Assembly: GCA_945865645.1 (NCBI GenBank)
Contig: CAMBEI010000005.1
Coordinates: 1-64,000, forward strand
Length of the DNA: 64,000 bases
Source of the DNA: Chitinophaga pinensis
GTDB lineage: Bacteria; Bacteroidota; Bacteroidia; Chitinophagales; Chitinophagaceae
Reading direction: 5' to 3'
In this document: positions 20,052 to 30,889 of the stretch, in pieces
Layout of the letters: the number at the start of each line of letters is the position of its first letter
How positions within the stretch are numbered: position 1 is the stretch's first letter
Program-made: the position numbers and the translations under genes
Notes under the pieces: generated by a model
What the model was told of the DNA's origin: nothing
What the model saw: only the letters and a program-made list of their open reading frames with translations
Database searches by the model: none

Positions 20052-20975
20052 TTATTTTTTTATCAGATTGGTAAACGCCTGTCCAATGTTTTCGTAGTTA
20101 AATTTAAATCCGGCATCCATAATTTTTTTACAACTTACCGTACTGCTTTTTAGTAGTTCAATACTTCGTTGTCCCATTAGGATCTTTAAAACGTATGCCG
20201 GTAAATACATAGGTATGTAAAATTTACCGTTCATAGCTTTTGCTAATGTTATTGTAAGTTTTTTGTTGCTTACAGGGTATGGAGCAACTGCATTATAAAC
20301 ACCGCTATTACTTTCATTTTCTAAGGTATATATAATCATTCGGCACAGGTCATTAATATGAATCCAGCTAATCACCTGTTTTCCATTGCCTAAAATAGTG
20401 GCAGCGCCTAGTTTAATTGTTTTTTTAAATTTAGCTAAAGCACCTCCATTATTACTAAGCACTATACCAATTCGCAGTTTCACTAAACGAATACCTAGGT
20501 TTGTAATTGCATCTATGCTTGCTTCCCAACTCTTGCAGGTTGTTCCTAAAAAACTATCGTCGGCCTCGTCTGTTTCAATAAAAGGGATGGCTGCTTCCTT
20601 GTTTGTACCATACCAGCCAATAGCACTGGCGCTAATAACTGTTTTTACCTTATTAATGTTATTTTTTAAAAGGTTAATGATCAGTTTGCTACTCTGAATA
20701 CGGCTATCAACGATTTCATTTTTATATACTTTTGTCCATTTATTTGCCACAACAGCGGCACCTGCTAAATGCACAATACAATCTGCTTGAAGTATTTCAT
20801 CAGCATGTATTTTTTGTGTTTTTATATCCCAAAAGGCATAACTCAAATTTGTATGTGCTGGTCTGTTATTTAAGCTCCTACTTAATATAATTACTTTATA
20901 TCCCTTTGTAAGTAAGATGGCAGATAAAGATGTGCCAACCAAGCCAGTGCCACCTGTTATTAAAACTGTTTTCAT
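20052..20975 (-). CDS. TIGR01777-like NAD-dependent epimerase/dehydratase
   Basis: VLITGGTGLVGTSLSAILLTKGY; SASAIGWYG; ISWIHINDL; YNAVAPYPVSN. Confidence 0.87.
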   Translation of the reverse strand: MKTVLITGGTGLVGTSLSAILLTKGYKVIILSRSLNNRPAHTNLSYAFWDIKTQKIHADEILQADCIVHLAGAAVVANKWTKVYKNEIVDSRIQSSKLIINLLKNNINKVKTVISASAIGWYGTNKEAAIPFIETDEADDSFLGTTCKSWEASIDAITNLGIRLVKLRIGIVLSNNGGALAKFKKTIKLGAATILGNGKQVISWIHINDLCRMIIYTLENESNSGVYNAVAPYPVSNKKLTITLAKAMNGKFYIPMYLPAYVLKILMGQRSIELLKSSTVSCKKIMDAGFKFNYENIGQAFTNLIKK

Positions 20976-21089
20976 GTAATTTATTAAATTAAACTATTTA
21001 TATTGTAACAAAAATAAGGTCATCTTGTTTAATGTAATGCACATTCATTCATTTTTAATTTGTAATTTTAGTTCTAAAGTTTTATTTAT

Positions 21090-22598
21090 ATGAATTGTAT
21101 TTATAAGTTCCTTTTTCTTTTTTATTTTATTATCCCATCATCACTTACTGCACAAACAATAGCAATTTCTGATTTTGAAAGAGAAGATGATCGAGATATG
21201 AATTTTAATATAATTGGAAAAGCGGGTAACAATATTTTGGTTTATAAAAATATCCGCTCTTATCATAAAATAAGTATTTATGATAAGGATATGAATACCT
21301 TAGAAATAGTTCGTCTTGATTTTCTGCCTGACCGAACTTTGAATATTGATTTTATTACTTACCCCGATTATTTTTACATGATTTATCAATATCATAAAGG
21401 GAATGTTTTGTATTGTATGGGAGTAAAAATGAATGCCCAAGCCCAAAAAATAAACGACCCCGTGGAGTTAGATACTACTCTTATTCCGCTTCTATTGGGC
21501 AATAAGATTTACAGTACTATTTATAGTGAAGATCGTAAAAAAATTATGATTTTTAAAATACAAACGCGCAACGATAAATTTAATATGCAGACCTTATTAT
21601 TGGATCAGGATCTTAAAATACTTAATAAGAGTAGGTATTTGGTAGAATATAATGAACGAAAAGAAAACTATGATAATTTTTTGTTGTGTAATGATGGAAC
21701 TTTTGTTTTTACCTATGCCAAGCAATCGGGTAACCGGGATAATTACAATGCTTTAGGGTTGCTAATAAAGGCGCCACTTCAAAATTCATTTGCTTATCAG
21801 GATATCAATTTGAATGAAAATTATATTGATGAGGTAAAACTTAAAATCGATAATCGAAACAGTCGTTTTCTTATCAATACTTTTTACTATAAAAAAAATA
21901 GAGGTAATATAGCAGGGCTGTTTACTTATATTTGGGATAAAACAAGAGACGAAACCTATGTATCGCAGTTTACCGAATTAGATGATTCATTACGTGCCGA
22001 AGCTAATTCCACAGGCTTGTTGCGCTTTTCCTTAGATGAATTTTTTATTCGTCAAGTCATTGTAAAATCTGATGGGGGATTTATTTTGACAGCGGAAGAC
22101 TTCACCAGCAATAAACAGGGGAGTAATGATTTTAATCGGTATGATTATTTGTACAATCCCTATTCTCTTTCTTCTGGCAATTATTATTACAATCCGTATA
22201 CTGGATATTATAGGCCGTTAAATAGTTACAATAATAGAAATACGAGATTCTATTATGAAAATATACTGGTACTGAGTATAAGTAAAACGGGACATATAAC
22301 TTGGAGCAAAGTAATACATAAGAGTCAGTTTGATGATAACGAAGAAAATTTTATTTCATTTTCTACAATGATATCAGGCAATGAAATACATTTTTTATTT
22401 AATGAAGACAAAAAGAATCAGATTTTAGCAGATCAGGTTATTTTTGCTGATGGAACTATCAAAAGACATCCCACACTAAAAAGTTTGCAAAAAGGTTACG
22501 AGTTTATGCCAAGCTTGAGCAAGCAGGTGGGGTCCAATCAGCTTATTATTCCTTGCATCTATCGAAATAATATTTGTTTTGCAAAGGTGCGATTTTAA
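21090..22598 (+). CDS. Secreted hypothetical protein
   Basis: 502-aa ORF with signal peptide; no family recognised. Confidence 0.6.
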   Translation: MNCIYKFLFLFYFIIPSSLTAQTIAISDFEREDDRDMNFNIIGKAGNNILVYKNIRSYHKISIYDKDMNTLEIVRLDFLPDRTLNIDFITYPDYFYMIYQYHKGNVLYCMGVKMNAQAQKINDPVELDTTLIPLLLGNKIYSTIYSEDRKKIMIFKIQTRNDKFNMQTLLLDQDLKILNKSRYLVEYNERKENYDNFLLCNDGTFVFTYAKQSGNRDNYNALGLLIKAPLQNSFAYQDINLNENYIDEVKLKIDNRNSRFLINTFYYKKNRGNIAGLFTYIWDKTRDETYVSQFTELDDSLRAEANSTGLLRFSLDEFFIRQVIVKSDGGFILTAEDFTSNKQGSNDFNRYDYLYNPYSLSSGNYYYNPYTGYYRPLNSYNNRNTRFYYENILVLSISKTGHITWSKVIHKSQFDDNEENFISFSTMISGNEIHFLFNEDKKNQILADQVIFADGTIKRHPTLKSLQKGYEFMPSLSKQVGSNQLIIPCIYRNNICFAKVRF

Positions 22599-22704
22599 CA
22601 AATTGCTATAAGGGGGTAAAGCCTAGACAAACATTTTTCTTTAATTAATAATAATTACTCATTTTTGCCAAGCAATTAATTACTAAATAAAAATTCTTTT
22701 TTAA

Positions 22705-23682
22705 TTGACTGGAATCTTCAAAGCAAATAATTCATATAACAATTTTCTATTGTTATTCTATGCCTTGTTGCTAAAGCTTCCCATGTTCCTGCATTTAAAA
22801 GTGCCAGAACCTCAACAATTAGATGGTTTTTTATACCGACAATTATTAATTGGATTAAAGCCTATTGGAATTGGCATTCCCTTTATATACCCTTTATTAG
22901 CCTTTATTTTATTATATCTCCAAGCGGTTTATTTTAATAAGTTAGTTAACGATCAAAGAATACTACATCGGCCAAATTACCTTACTGCAATGAGCTATCT
23001 CCTCATCACATCTTTTTTTACGGATTGGAATGTTTTATCTGCGCCACTCATTATAAATAGTTTATTAATTTGGGTTTGGTCAAAAATGAGCGGCCTGTAT
23101 AATAATCATAAACCGAAAGCAACCTTATTTAATATAGGCCTTATTATAGGAGTATGCACTTTTTTTTATTTTCCTTCAATAGCATTTACACTGTTAATAA
23201 TTTTTGGATTAGCCATTACCCGTCCTTTTAAACTAGCAGAGTGGTTAATTGCCTTACTGGGTATTCTTACACCTTATTATTTTTTATTGGTATTTGTATT
23301 TTTAGCTGATAAATGGCAAGGGTATAAATTTCCTGGCTTTACTTTTAGTAGGCCACTTTTTTATCAATCTCAGTGGGCTTATGCAGCTATCTTTATTGTG
23401 TTAATTAGTGCCATTGTAGGAATAATTTATATTCAGAAAAACTTTATGCGTCAGTTAATACAGGCCCGTAAAAGCTGGAATCTCACTTTTTTATATTTGA
23501 TGGTAGCTATTTTTGTTCCTTTTGTAAATGCAACACACAGTTTCGAGTATTGGATTCTTTGCGCAGTGCCACTCGCCGCGTTTATAGCTGCAACTTTTTT
23601 GTATCCTGTAAAAAGTGCTTTTCCACTTGTGTTACATTGGCTAATGGTTTTTTTTATAATCGTTATCAGTTACTTCACATAA
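22705..23682 (+). CDS. Multi-pass membrane protein, hypothetical (DUF6427-like?)
   Basis: 325-aa hydrophobic ORF, TTG start. Confidence 0.55.
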   Translation: MTGIFKANNSYNNFLLLFYALLLKLPMFLHLKVPEPQQLDGFLYRQLLIGLKPIGIGIPFIYPLLAFILLYLQAVYFNKLVNDQRILHRPNYLTAMSYLLITSFFTDWNVLSAPLIINSLLIWVWSKMSGLYNNHKPKATLFNIGLIIGVCTFFYFPSIAFTLLIIFGLAITRPFKLAEWLIALLGILTPYYFLLVFVFLADKWQGYKFPGFTFSRPLFYQSQWAYAAIFIVLISAIVGIIYIQKNFMRQLIQARKSWNLTFLYLMVAIFVPFVNATHSFEYWILCAVPLAAFIAATFLYPVKSAFPLVLHWLMVFFIIVISYFT

Positions 23683-23827
23683 AAATTGAAAACCAAATTG
23701 TATCTTTACAGGAGATATCTATTAATATTAAATAAGCACAAAGGAATTAATAAAAAAATAGTGTAAGAAATTAATTTTACTTTAAACTTAAATAGTTTCT
23801 TTCATCATCTATAAATAAACTTCATAC

Positions 23828-24499
23828 ATGAAATTTGGTGTAGTAATTTTTCCAGGCAGTAACTGCGATAGAGATATGATTGAAGCCCTACAAAATGACC
23901 TGCAGCAGGAAGTTATTCAACTTTGGCACAAAGACAAAGATTTGAGCATGTTTAGCATCGAAGATTGTATAGTTTTACCTGGGGGGTTTAGTTACGGCGA
24001 TTATCTCCGTTGCGGTGCCATTGCTCGTTTTAGTCCCATGATGCAATCTGTAATTGAATTTGCAAATAAAGGTGCAAGGGTTTTAGGTATTTGTAACGGA
24101 TTCCAAATTTTGTGCGAAAGTGGATTACTACCTGGTGTTCTTTTACGTAACAGTCAGCAACAATTTGTGTGTAAAAATATTTTTATGAAGGAATCTTCTT
24201 CAGAATCTGCTGCGGCTTTGATGATACCTGTTGCCCACGGCGAAGGAAGATTTTTTGCAAATGACGCCACGCTGGAGACCATGGAAATGCATCGCCAGGT
24301 AATTTATCGGTATTGTGATGAAAAGGGAAATATCAATGCAGCTGCCAATCCCAATGGTGCCGTCAATAATATTGCCTGTATCTGCAATAAAGAAAGAAAT
24401 ATTTTTGGTATGATGCCGCATCCCGAAAGAGCTGTTAGCAGAGCGTTGGGTAATGTTGATGGCAAGATTATTTTTAGTCACCTGTTTGGAATAAATTAA
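23828..24499 (+). CDS. purQ: Phosphoribosylformylglycinamidine synthase glutaminase subunit
   Basis: FPGSNCDRDM, LPGGFSYGDYLRCGAIARFSP, GICNGFQILCE, MMPHPERA. Confidence 0.93.
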   Translation: MKFGVVIFPGSNCDRDMIEALQNDLQQEVIQLWHKDKDLSMFSIEDCIVLPGGFSYGDYLRCGAIARFSPMMQSVIEFANKGARVLGICNGFQILCESGLLPGVLLRNSQQQFVCKNIFMKESSSESAAALMIPVAHGEGRFFANDATLETMEMHRQVIYRYCDEKGNINAAANPNGAVNNIACICNKERNIFGMMPHPERAVSRALGNVDGKIIFSHLFGIN

Positions 24500-24558
24500 C
24501 AATTTTAAGGGTTAATCCGTCGTTAATCCGGCAAACCCCACTTTATAATTTCCTAATT

Positions 24559-25035
24559 TTGCATATGAATAAATTATACATGAAGAAGATAGTTTTAGCA
24601 ACGGGGATGTTGTTCTTTGCTGGGTTTGTGCATGCACAAATAAATAACCCGGTGTTATGGACTTACTCAGCAAAAAAAATTGCTGATAAAACCTACGAAC
24701 TGCACATAACAGCAACTATAATCGGTAACTGGCATTTATATGCACAGGATGCAGGCGAAGGCCCCGAGCCAACCACATTTAAATTTACGACCAACCCACT
24801 GATAAGTTTTGATGGAAAAGTGAAGGAAATTGGGAAGTTGGAAAAATCTTTCGATAAGAACTTTAATTCTGTATTGAAATATTATAACAACAAAGTTGAT
24901 TTTGTTCAAAAAGTGAAGGTGAAATCTTCCATTGCCACCGTGGTTAAAGGCACTGTAAACTTTATGGTATGTAACGACAGTAAATGCCTTCCTCCCAAGG
25001 ATATTCCTTTTACAATTAATGTTGGCGGAAAATAG
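24559..25035 (+). CDS. Stand-alone DsbD-alpha-like secreted domain protein
   Basis: Signal peptide; GNWHLYAQ...; FMVCNDSKCLPPKDIPFTI resembles the thiol-active N-terminal domain of DsbD. Confidence 0.75.
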   Translation: MHMNKLYMKKIVLATGMLFFAGFVHAQINNPVLWTYSAKKIADKTYELHITATIIGNWHLYAQDAGEGPEPTTFKFTTNPLISFDGKVKEIGKLEKSFDKNFNSVLKYYNNKVDFVQKVKVKSSIATVVKGTVNFMVCNDSKCLPPKDIPFTINVGGK

Positions 25036-25091
25036 AACCCTTGAACAATGTTTCCGATATCATGTGTCGGGAATATTTTTAAATAATTACC

Positions 25092-27038
25092 ATGCAATTC
25101 AAAAGGATAGTATCATTATTAACTGCAATAATCTTTCTCTTCCAGTTTTCGGTTTTGGCCCAAGATTCTGCCGCTGTTAAATGGCAGGCAATCGGAAAAA
25201 AAATTGGAGTTGGGCAATATGAAATTAAATTTACAGGCACCATTAAAGCCGGTTGGCATGTTTATACAAAGTCAAATGTGGCCGCAGGTCTGGAGGGATT
25301 TAAAATTACTTTTTCAGATTCAGCAATACAAAAAGCAGGAGACCAACAAATAACAGGCGAAACCAGAACCATAGCAGATAAAATTTTTGAAACACAGTCG
25401 GAGGTTATTGTAAACAACCTGGGGGTTTTACAAAAAATAAATTTAAGTGGTACCATTCCGGCAAAATTAAAAGTAACATTACTGTTTAATACTGCCAACA
25501 ACGATGCTTTTATTCCCGAAGAGAATAAGATTGAAATTGATATGGAAGGCGGCGTAGATGTATCAACTTCAAACAGAATTTTAATTTCATCCGTTGATTT
25601 AAAAAAACCAGTTAATGACTGCGGTGGCACCGGGCCTATATCGGGGGGCTTGCTTACTATTTTTCTGCTGGGTTTTTTGGGTGGGTTGTTTGCTTTAATA
25701 ACACCTTGTGTATTTCCTATGATCCCCCTGACTGTTTCATTCTTTACAAAAAAAGCCATTTCCAAAAGGCAGGGTGTTTTTAACGCAAGCCTGTATGGTT
25801 TTTTTATCTTTCTTATTTATGTATTGCTGAGCGTGCCTTTTTATTTTTTAGATAGTGCAAGCCCAGAGATACTAAATTCCGTTTCCACAAATCCCTGGCT
25901 CAACGTTATCTTCTTTGCAATATTTATTCTGTTTGCATTATCCTTCTTCGGCCTTTACGACATAAGTTTACCAAGTGGTTTCTCCGGCAAAGCCGACGCT
26001 AAGTCAGGCAGCGGAAATATTATCGGTATATTCTTTATGGCTCTTACATTGGCCATTGTGTCTTTCAGTTGTACCGGACCCATTTTGGGATCGTTGCTGG
26101 TGGGATCTTTAACCGGTGGGGCGGTTCAATTAACAGCGGGCATGGGTGGCTTTGGCCTGGCCCTGGCTTTGCCTTTTACATTGTTTGCCTTGTTTCCAAA
26201 CTGGTTAAAAGCACTACCAAAATCAGGAGGCTGGCTTAATTCGGTAAAAGTGGTATTGGGTTTTGTTGAAGTTGCATTGGCAATAAAATTTTTATCAAAT
26301 GCCGATCTTGTGATGCATTGGGGTATTTTAAAAAGAGAAGTATTTATAGGCATATGGATAATAGTAGGTGCCGGCATAACCCTTTACCTGCTTGGAAAAA
26401 TAAAATTCCCACTCGATAGCCCAAGAAAAAAACTTACGAAAGCAAGGTACTTTTTAGCAGCAGTATTTTGTGTGTTTACCATATACCTAATACCGGGTTT
26501 AACCAATACAAAATATGCAAACCTTAATTTGATAAGCGGGTTTCCGCCGCCGCTTTGTTACAGTGTTTATCAAAATCCGGTTAACTGTAAAAACTTTGAG
26601 CCTGTAAAAGATTATGAACTGGGGGTACAAAAAGCAAAGGCCGAAAATAAACCGATATTGATTGATTTTACAGGCTATGCATGTGTAAACTGCCGGCGTA
26701 TGGAAGAAAATGTGTGGACAGATCCTGAAGTAAAGGCCCTGATGACTGAAAAGTTTATCCTTGTTTCGCTTTATGTTGATGATAAACAAAAGCTTCCTGC
26801 AGCAAAGCAATTTACTTATACCACCAAAGAGGGTATTCAGAAAGAGATTTTAACCGTTGGTGACAAATGGGCAACATTCGAAACCGAAAATTTTAAGAAC
26901 AATGCCCAGCCACTTTATGCCATTTTAAATGGCGATGAAATTTTAATGAACAATCCGGTGGCTTATACTCCCAATATAAAAGAGTATAAAGAATGGCTCC
27001 TCTGCGGCCTTGATACATTTGAGAAATCAAAAAAATAA
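25092..27038 (+). CDS. dsbD: Thiol:disulfide interchange protein DsbD-like
   Basis: TPCVFPMIPLTVSFF and FSCTGPILGSLLVG transmembrane cysteine motifs; C-terminal thioredoxin domain with CVNCRRMEENVW. Confidence 0.9.
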   Translation: MQFKRIVSLLTAIIFLFQFSVLAQDSAAVKWQAIGKKIGVGQYEIKFTGTIKAGWHVYTKSNVAAGLEGFKITFSDSAIQKAGDQQITGETRTIADKIFETQSEVIVNNLGVLQKINLSGTIPAKLKVTLLFNTANNDAFIPEENKIEIDMEGGVDVSTSNRILISSVDLKKPVNDCGGTGPISGGLLTIFLLGFLGGLFALITPCVFPMIPLTVSFFTKKAISKRQGVFNASLYGFFIFLIYVLLSVPFYFLDSASPEILNSVSTNPWLNVIFFAIFILFALSFFGLYDISLPSGFSGKADAKSGSGNIIGIFFMALTLAIVSFSCTGPILGSLLVGSLTGGAVQLTAGMGGFGLALALPFTLFALFPNWLKALPKSGGWLNSVKVVLGFVEVALAIKFLSNADLVMHWGILKREVFIGIWIIVGAGITLYLLGKIKFPLDSPRKKLTKARYFLAAVFCVFTIYLIPGLTNTKYANLNLISGFPPPLCYSVYQNPVNCKNFEPVKDYELGVQKAKAENKPILIDFTGYACVNCRRMEENVWTDPEVKALMTEKFILVSLYVDDKQKLPAAKQFTYTTKEGIQKEILTVGDKWATFETENFKNNAQPLYAILNGDEILMNNPVAYTPNIKEYKEWLLCGLDTFEKSKK

Positions 27039-27090
27039 TAACCTGATAGAATACTTTGGCAAAGTTTTAAACGTTGCCAAATTGGATTTA

Positions 27091-27118
27091 AAAAACCTCC
27101 ACATAAATGGAGGTTTTT
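27091..27118. terminator. Bidirectional-looking terminator hairpin between dsbD and the sigma factor
   Basis: AAAAACCTCCA-CATAAA-TGGAGGTTTTT. Confidence 0.8.
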
Positions 27119-27175
27119 AATTTGAATCGGGGGATTACAGATTTTTCTTCTCCTGTTGAGAAGTGTGTAATGATT

Positions 27176-27757
27176 TTATAATGCAATTTGTTTTTCAGTC
27201 ATCATTTTGCGCAGGTTAATTAAACCATAGCGCATACGGCCCAGGGCAGTATTAATGCTGCAGCTGGTAAGGTCGGCAATTTCTTTAAAGCTTAAATCGG
27301 CATAGTGGCGTAATATGATTACTTCACGCTGATCTTCAGGTAGCAGATCAACCATTCTCCTTACTTTATCCTGGCTTTGGCCGCTCATTATTTTTTGATC
27401 GGCACCTGGCTCAGAAAAATTCAACACTTCAAAAATGTCGCGGTCGTCGCTGGTTTTAATAGTTGGTGTACGTTTAACTTTTCTAAAATGGTCTACACAC
27501 ATATTGTGTGCAATACGCATTGCCCATGGTAAAAACTTGCCTTCATCGGCATAACGGCCACCTTTTAAAGTGTCGATGATGCGGATGAACACTTCCTGGA
27601 AGATATCTTCAGTCAGGTACTTGTCTTTTACCAATAAGTAAATAGAGGTATAAATTTTGTCCTTGTAACGGGTTACAATCGTTGCAAGAGCATTGGCATC
27701 GCCTTCCGTATATAAATGGATAAGCTGCTGATCGGTTAAATTGTTCAGAATTTTCAT
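27176..27757 (-). CDS. ECF-type RNA polymerase sigma factor
   Basis: DKYLTEDIFQEVFIRIIDTL (region 2), LPEDQREVIILRHYADLSFKEIADLTSCSINTALGRMRYGL (region 4). Confidence 0.92.
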   Translation of the reverse strand: MKILNNLTDQQLIHLYTEGDANALATIVTRYKDKIYTSIYLLVKDKYLTEDIFQEVFIRIIDTLKGGRYADEGKFLPWAMRIAHNMCVDHFRKVKRTPTIKTSDDRDIFEVLNFSEPGADQKIMSGQSQDKVRRMVDLLPEDQREVIILRHYADLSFKEIADLTSCSINTALGRMRYGLINLRKMMTEKQIAL

Positions 27758-28081
27758 AAACTTCTACAGTTTTAGATTGTTATAATATTTAATAACATTT
27801 GCAAAAAAAAGTATACAATTGTAGAAGTCTTTATATAGGCTTTAACGATTTTTCATTTTAGTTGGATATTTGAAAGTAAAAGTGAATTCTTATTTATAAA
27901 TTATTTTGAGTACTAGTGCTCTATTTTTAGAGTTTTTATACTGAGTAAAAATACGACAACACTATTTATGGTATATTTATAAACTGTACTTTAAGAAAAG
28001 TTTCACATATTGAATGTAAGCTGATTAATGTACTTATTTTTGAGGATGACCGGAATAAAAACAAAATATACAGAACAATCC

Positions 28082-30868
28082 ATGACAAAGCCTACAGGAA
28101 TTTATATTAAAGGGGCAAGGGTGCATAACTTAAAAAATATCTCTGTTACAATTCCACGTAATCAATTAATAGTAGTCACAGGCGTGTCTGGCTCGGGCAA
28201 ATCTTCTTTAACAATTGATACTTTATTTGCTGAAGGCCAACGGCGATATGCCGAAAGCCTTAGTGCTTATGCTCGTCAGTTTATGCAACGTATGAATAAG
28301 CCAGATGTGGATTATATAAAAGGCTTGTGTCCAGCTATTGCTATTGAACAAAAAGTAATTACTCGTACTCCTAGAAGCACAGTGGGTAGTATGACGGAAA
28401 TTTATGATTACCTACGTTTATTGTTTGCAAGAACAGGAAAAACTATTTCGCCAATAAGTGGTAAAGAAGTAAAGAAACAGGACTTGGCTGATGTAATACA
28501 AACAATTGAAAATTTGTCTATAGGAGATAAGATTTTGATGTTGGTTACTTTTAAACAACATGCAAAAAGAAATGTACAAGAAGAATTAAATATTTTATTA
28601 CAGAAAGGATTTTCACGCTTATATATTAATCAAGATATAATACACATAGAAGATCTTTTAGAATCTAAGAAAAAAATTAATATAATAAAAAGTGATAAAG
28701 TATATTTATTGGTAGATAGATTAGTAGCTAAAAAATTTAATGAGGATGATCTGCACCGAATAGCCGATTCAATAAATACCGCTTTTTATGAAGGCAATGG
28801 AGAAATACATCTTGAAATAAATAAAGATAAGCTGCTACATTTTTCAAATAAATTTGAAGCTGACGGAATTTTATTTGAAGAGCCTGTGCCTAATTTGTTT
28901 TCGTTCAACAATCCTTTTGGCGCCTGCCCAACCTGCGAAGGATTTTCACAAATTTTAGGTATCGATCCAGATTTAATTATTCCGGATAAAAGTTTAAGTG
29001 TTTTTGAAGGTGCTGTTGCACCATGGAAAGGAGAGAAACTGGGTTTATGGAAAGAGTCATTTATAAAAGCGGCTAAAAAATTCGATTTTCCTATTCACAA
29101 GCCCATAATAGATTTAACCGAAAAACAAATTACACAATTATGGCAAGGCAATGAACACGCTAATGGAATCGAGGATTTTTTCAACGAAGTACAAAAGAAC
29201 TTATATAAAGTACAGTATCGTGTTTTATTAAGTCGCTATCGTGGCCGAACCTTATGTACTGATTGCAAAGGTTATCGCTTAAGAAATGAAGCATTGTATA
29301 TTCAAGTAGGCGGTAAACATATTGGTCAGTTGTGCGAATTGCCTGTAAAGGATTTAAATACTTGGTTTCAAAAATTAAAACTTAGTGAATATGATGAGCA
29401 AGTAGCAAAGAGAATTTTAATTGAAATTCATTACCGCATAAAAACCTTATTGGATGTTGGACTAGGTTATCTGTCTTTAAATCGCTTGGCAAATTCTTTA
29501 AGTGGTGGCGAAAGCCAACGTATTCAACTAACCCGCAGTCTTGGTAGTAATTTAACCAATTCCTTATATATTTTGGATGAACCATCTATAGGCTTACATA
29601 GCCGAGATACAGAAAGGTTAATTATTGTTTTAAAAGAATTAAGAGATCTTGGTAATACCGTTGTAGTTGTTGAGCATGATGAAATGATGATGCGTGAAGC
29701 AGATCACATTATTGATATGGGGCCGCTTGCTAGTCATTTGGGTGGCGAAGTGGTGGCCGAAGGGAGTTATGATAAAATAATAAATAATTTGGAAAGCTTA
29801 ACGGGTAAATATTTATGTGGGCAACTAAAAATAGATTCCCCAAAGCAGTTGCGTAAATGGAGTAGATCGGTAAAACTGGAAGGCGCTAAACAAAATAATT
29901 TAAAAAACCTGGCGGTTGAATTTCCTTTACAGATTTTTTGTGTAGTTACCGGTGTTAGTGGCAGCGGAAAAACAACATTGGTAAAAAAAATTTTATATCC
30001 AGCTTTACAAACAAGGAAAGGCCAGCTTGGTGAAAAAGCGGGGTTGCATAAATCTATCAGTGGCGATATTGATTTTATTGCGCAGATAGAAATGATTGAT
30101 CAAAATCCGATTGGAAAATCTTCGCGCAGTAATCCGGTTACGTATATAAAAGCCTACGATGAAATAAGAGACCTTTACAGCAAACAGCCTCTCAGTAAAA
30201 TGAGAGGATTTCAACCCAAGCATTTTTCATTTAATGTAGATGGGGGTAGGTGCGATGCTTGTAAAGGCGAAGGTGAACAGACTATTGAAATGCAGTTTTT
30301 GGCAGATGTAAATTTAACTTGTGATGTTTGTGATGGCAAACGATTTAAAGAAGAAGTACTAGAAGTAAAATATAAAGATAAAAATATTTACGACTTACTG
30401 GACATGAGTGTTGATGAAGCTATTGAATTTTTTGCTGCATCTTACGGTGAGGATAAAAATGGGATTGATGTAGCTAAAAAAATTCAACCACTTAGTGATG
30501 TAGGATTGGGCTATGTAAAACTTGGTCAATCATCAGATACTTTGTCGGGTGGTGAAGCGCAACGGGTAAAGTTGGCTTCATTTTTAGGAAAGGGTAGAAC
30601 GCAGGGCAGTATTTTATTTATTTTTGATGAGCCCACAACCGGACTTCATTTTCACGATATTAAAAAATTACTAGCAAGCTTTAATGCGTTAATAGAACAG
30701 GGGCATACTATTTTAGTTATAGAACATAATACGGATGTAATAAAAAGCGCCGATTGGGTGATTGATCTTGGTCCTGAAGCGGGCAATGGAGGAGGTAATT
30801 TAGTGTTTGCCGGCACTCCTGTTGGGTTAAAAAAATGTAAAGAAAGTTATACTGGAAAATTCTTATAG
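28082..30868 (+). CDS. uvrA: Excinuclease ABC subunit A, paralogue 1
   Basis: [56 protein letters not shown]; start chosen at internal Met (MTKPTGIYIKGARVHNLKN). Confidence 0.9.
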   Translation: MTKPTGIYIKGARVHNLKNISVTIPRNQLIVVTGVSGSGKSSLTIDTLFAEGQRRYAESLSAYARQFMQRMNKPDVDYIKGLCPAIAIEQKVITRTPRSTVGSMTEIYDYLRLLFARTGKTISPISGKEVKKQDLADVIQTIENLSIGDKILMLVTFKQHAKRNVQEELNILLQKGFSRLYINQDIIHIEDLLESKKKINIIKSDKVYLLVDRLVAKKFNEDDLHRIADSINTAFYEGNGEIHLEINKDKLLHFSNKFEADGILFEEPVPNLFSFNNPFGACPTCEGFSQILGIDPDLIIPDKSLSVFEGAVAPWKGEKLGLWKESFIKAAKKFDFPIHKPIIDLTEKQITQLWQGNEHANGIEDFFNEVQKNLYKVQYRVLLSRYRGRTLCTDCKGYRLRNEALYIQVGGKHIGQLCELPVKDLNTWFQKLKLSEYDEQVAKRILIEIHYRIKTLLDVGLGYLSLNRLANSLSGGESQRIQLTRSLGSNLTNSLYILDEPSIGLHSRDTERLIIVLKELRDLGNTVVVVEHDEMMMREADHIIDMGPLASHLGGEVVAEGSYDKIINNLESLTGKYLCGQLKIDSPKQLRKWSRSVKLEGAKQNNLKNLAVEFPLQIFCVVTGVSGSGKTTLVKKILYPALQTRKGQLGEKAGLHKSISGDIDFIAQIEMIDQNPIGKSSRSNPVTYIKAYDEIRDLYSKQPLSKMRGFQPKHFSFNVDGGRCDACKGEGEQTIEMQFLADVNLTCDVCDGKRFKEEVLEVKYKDKNIYDLLDMSVDEAIEFFAASYGEDKNGIDVAKKIQPLSDVGLGYVKLGQSSDTLSGGEAQRVKLASFLGKGRTQGSILFIFDEPTTGLHFHDIKKLLASFNALIEQGHTILVIEHNTDVIKSADWVIDLGPEAGNGGGNLVFAGTPVGLKKCKESYTGKFL

Positions 30869-30889
30869 GAATTACCTCGAGGAGAATTC

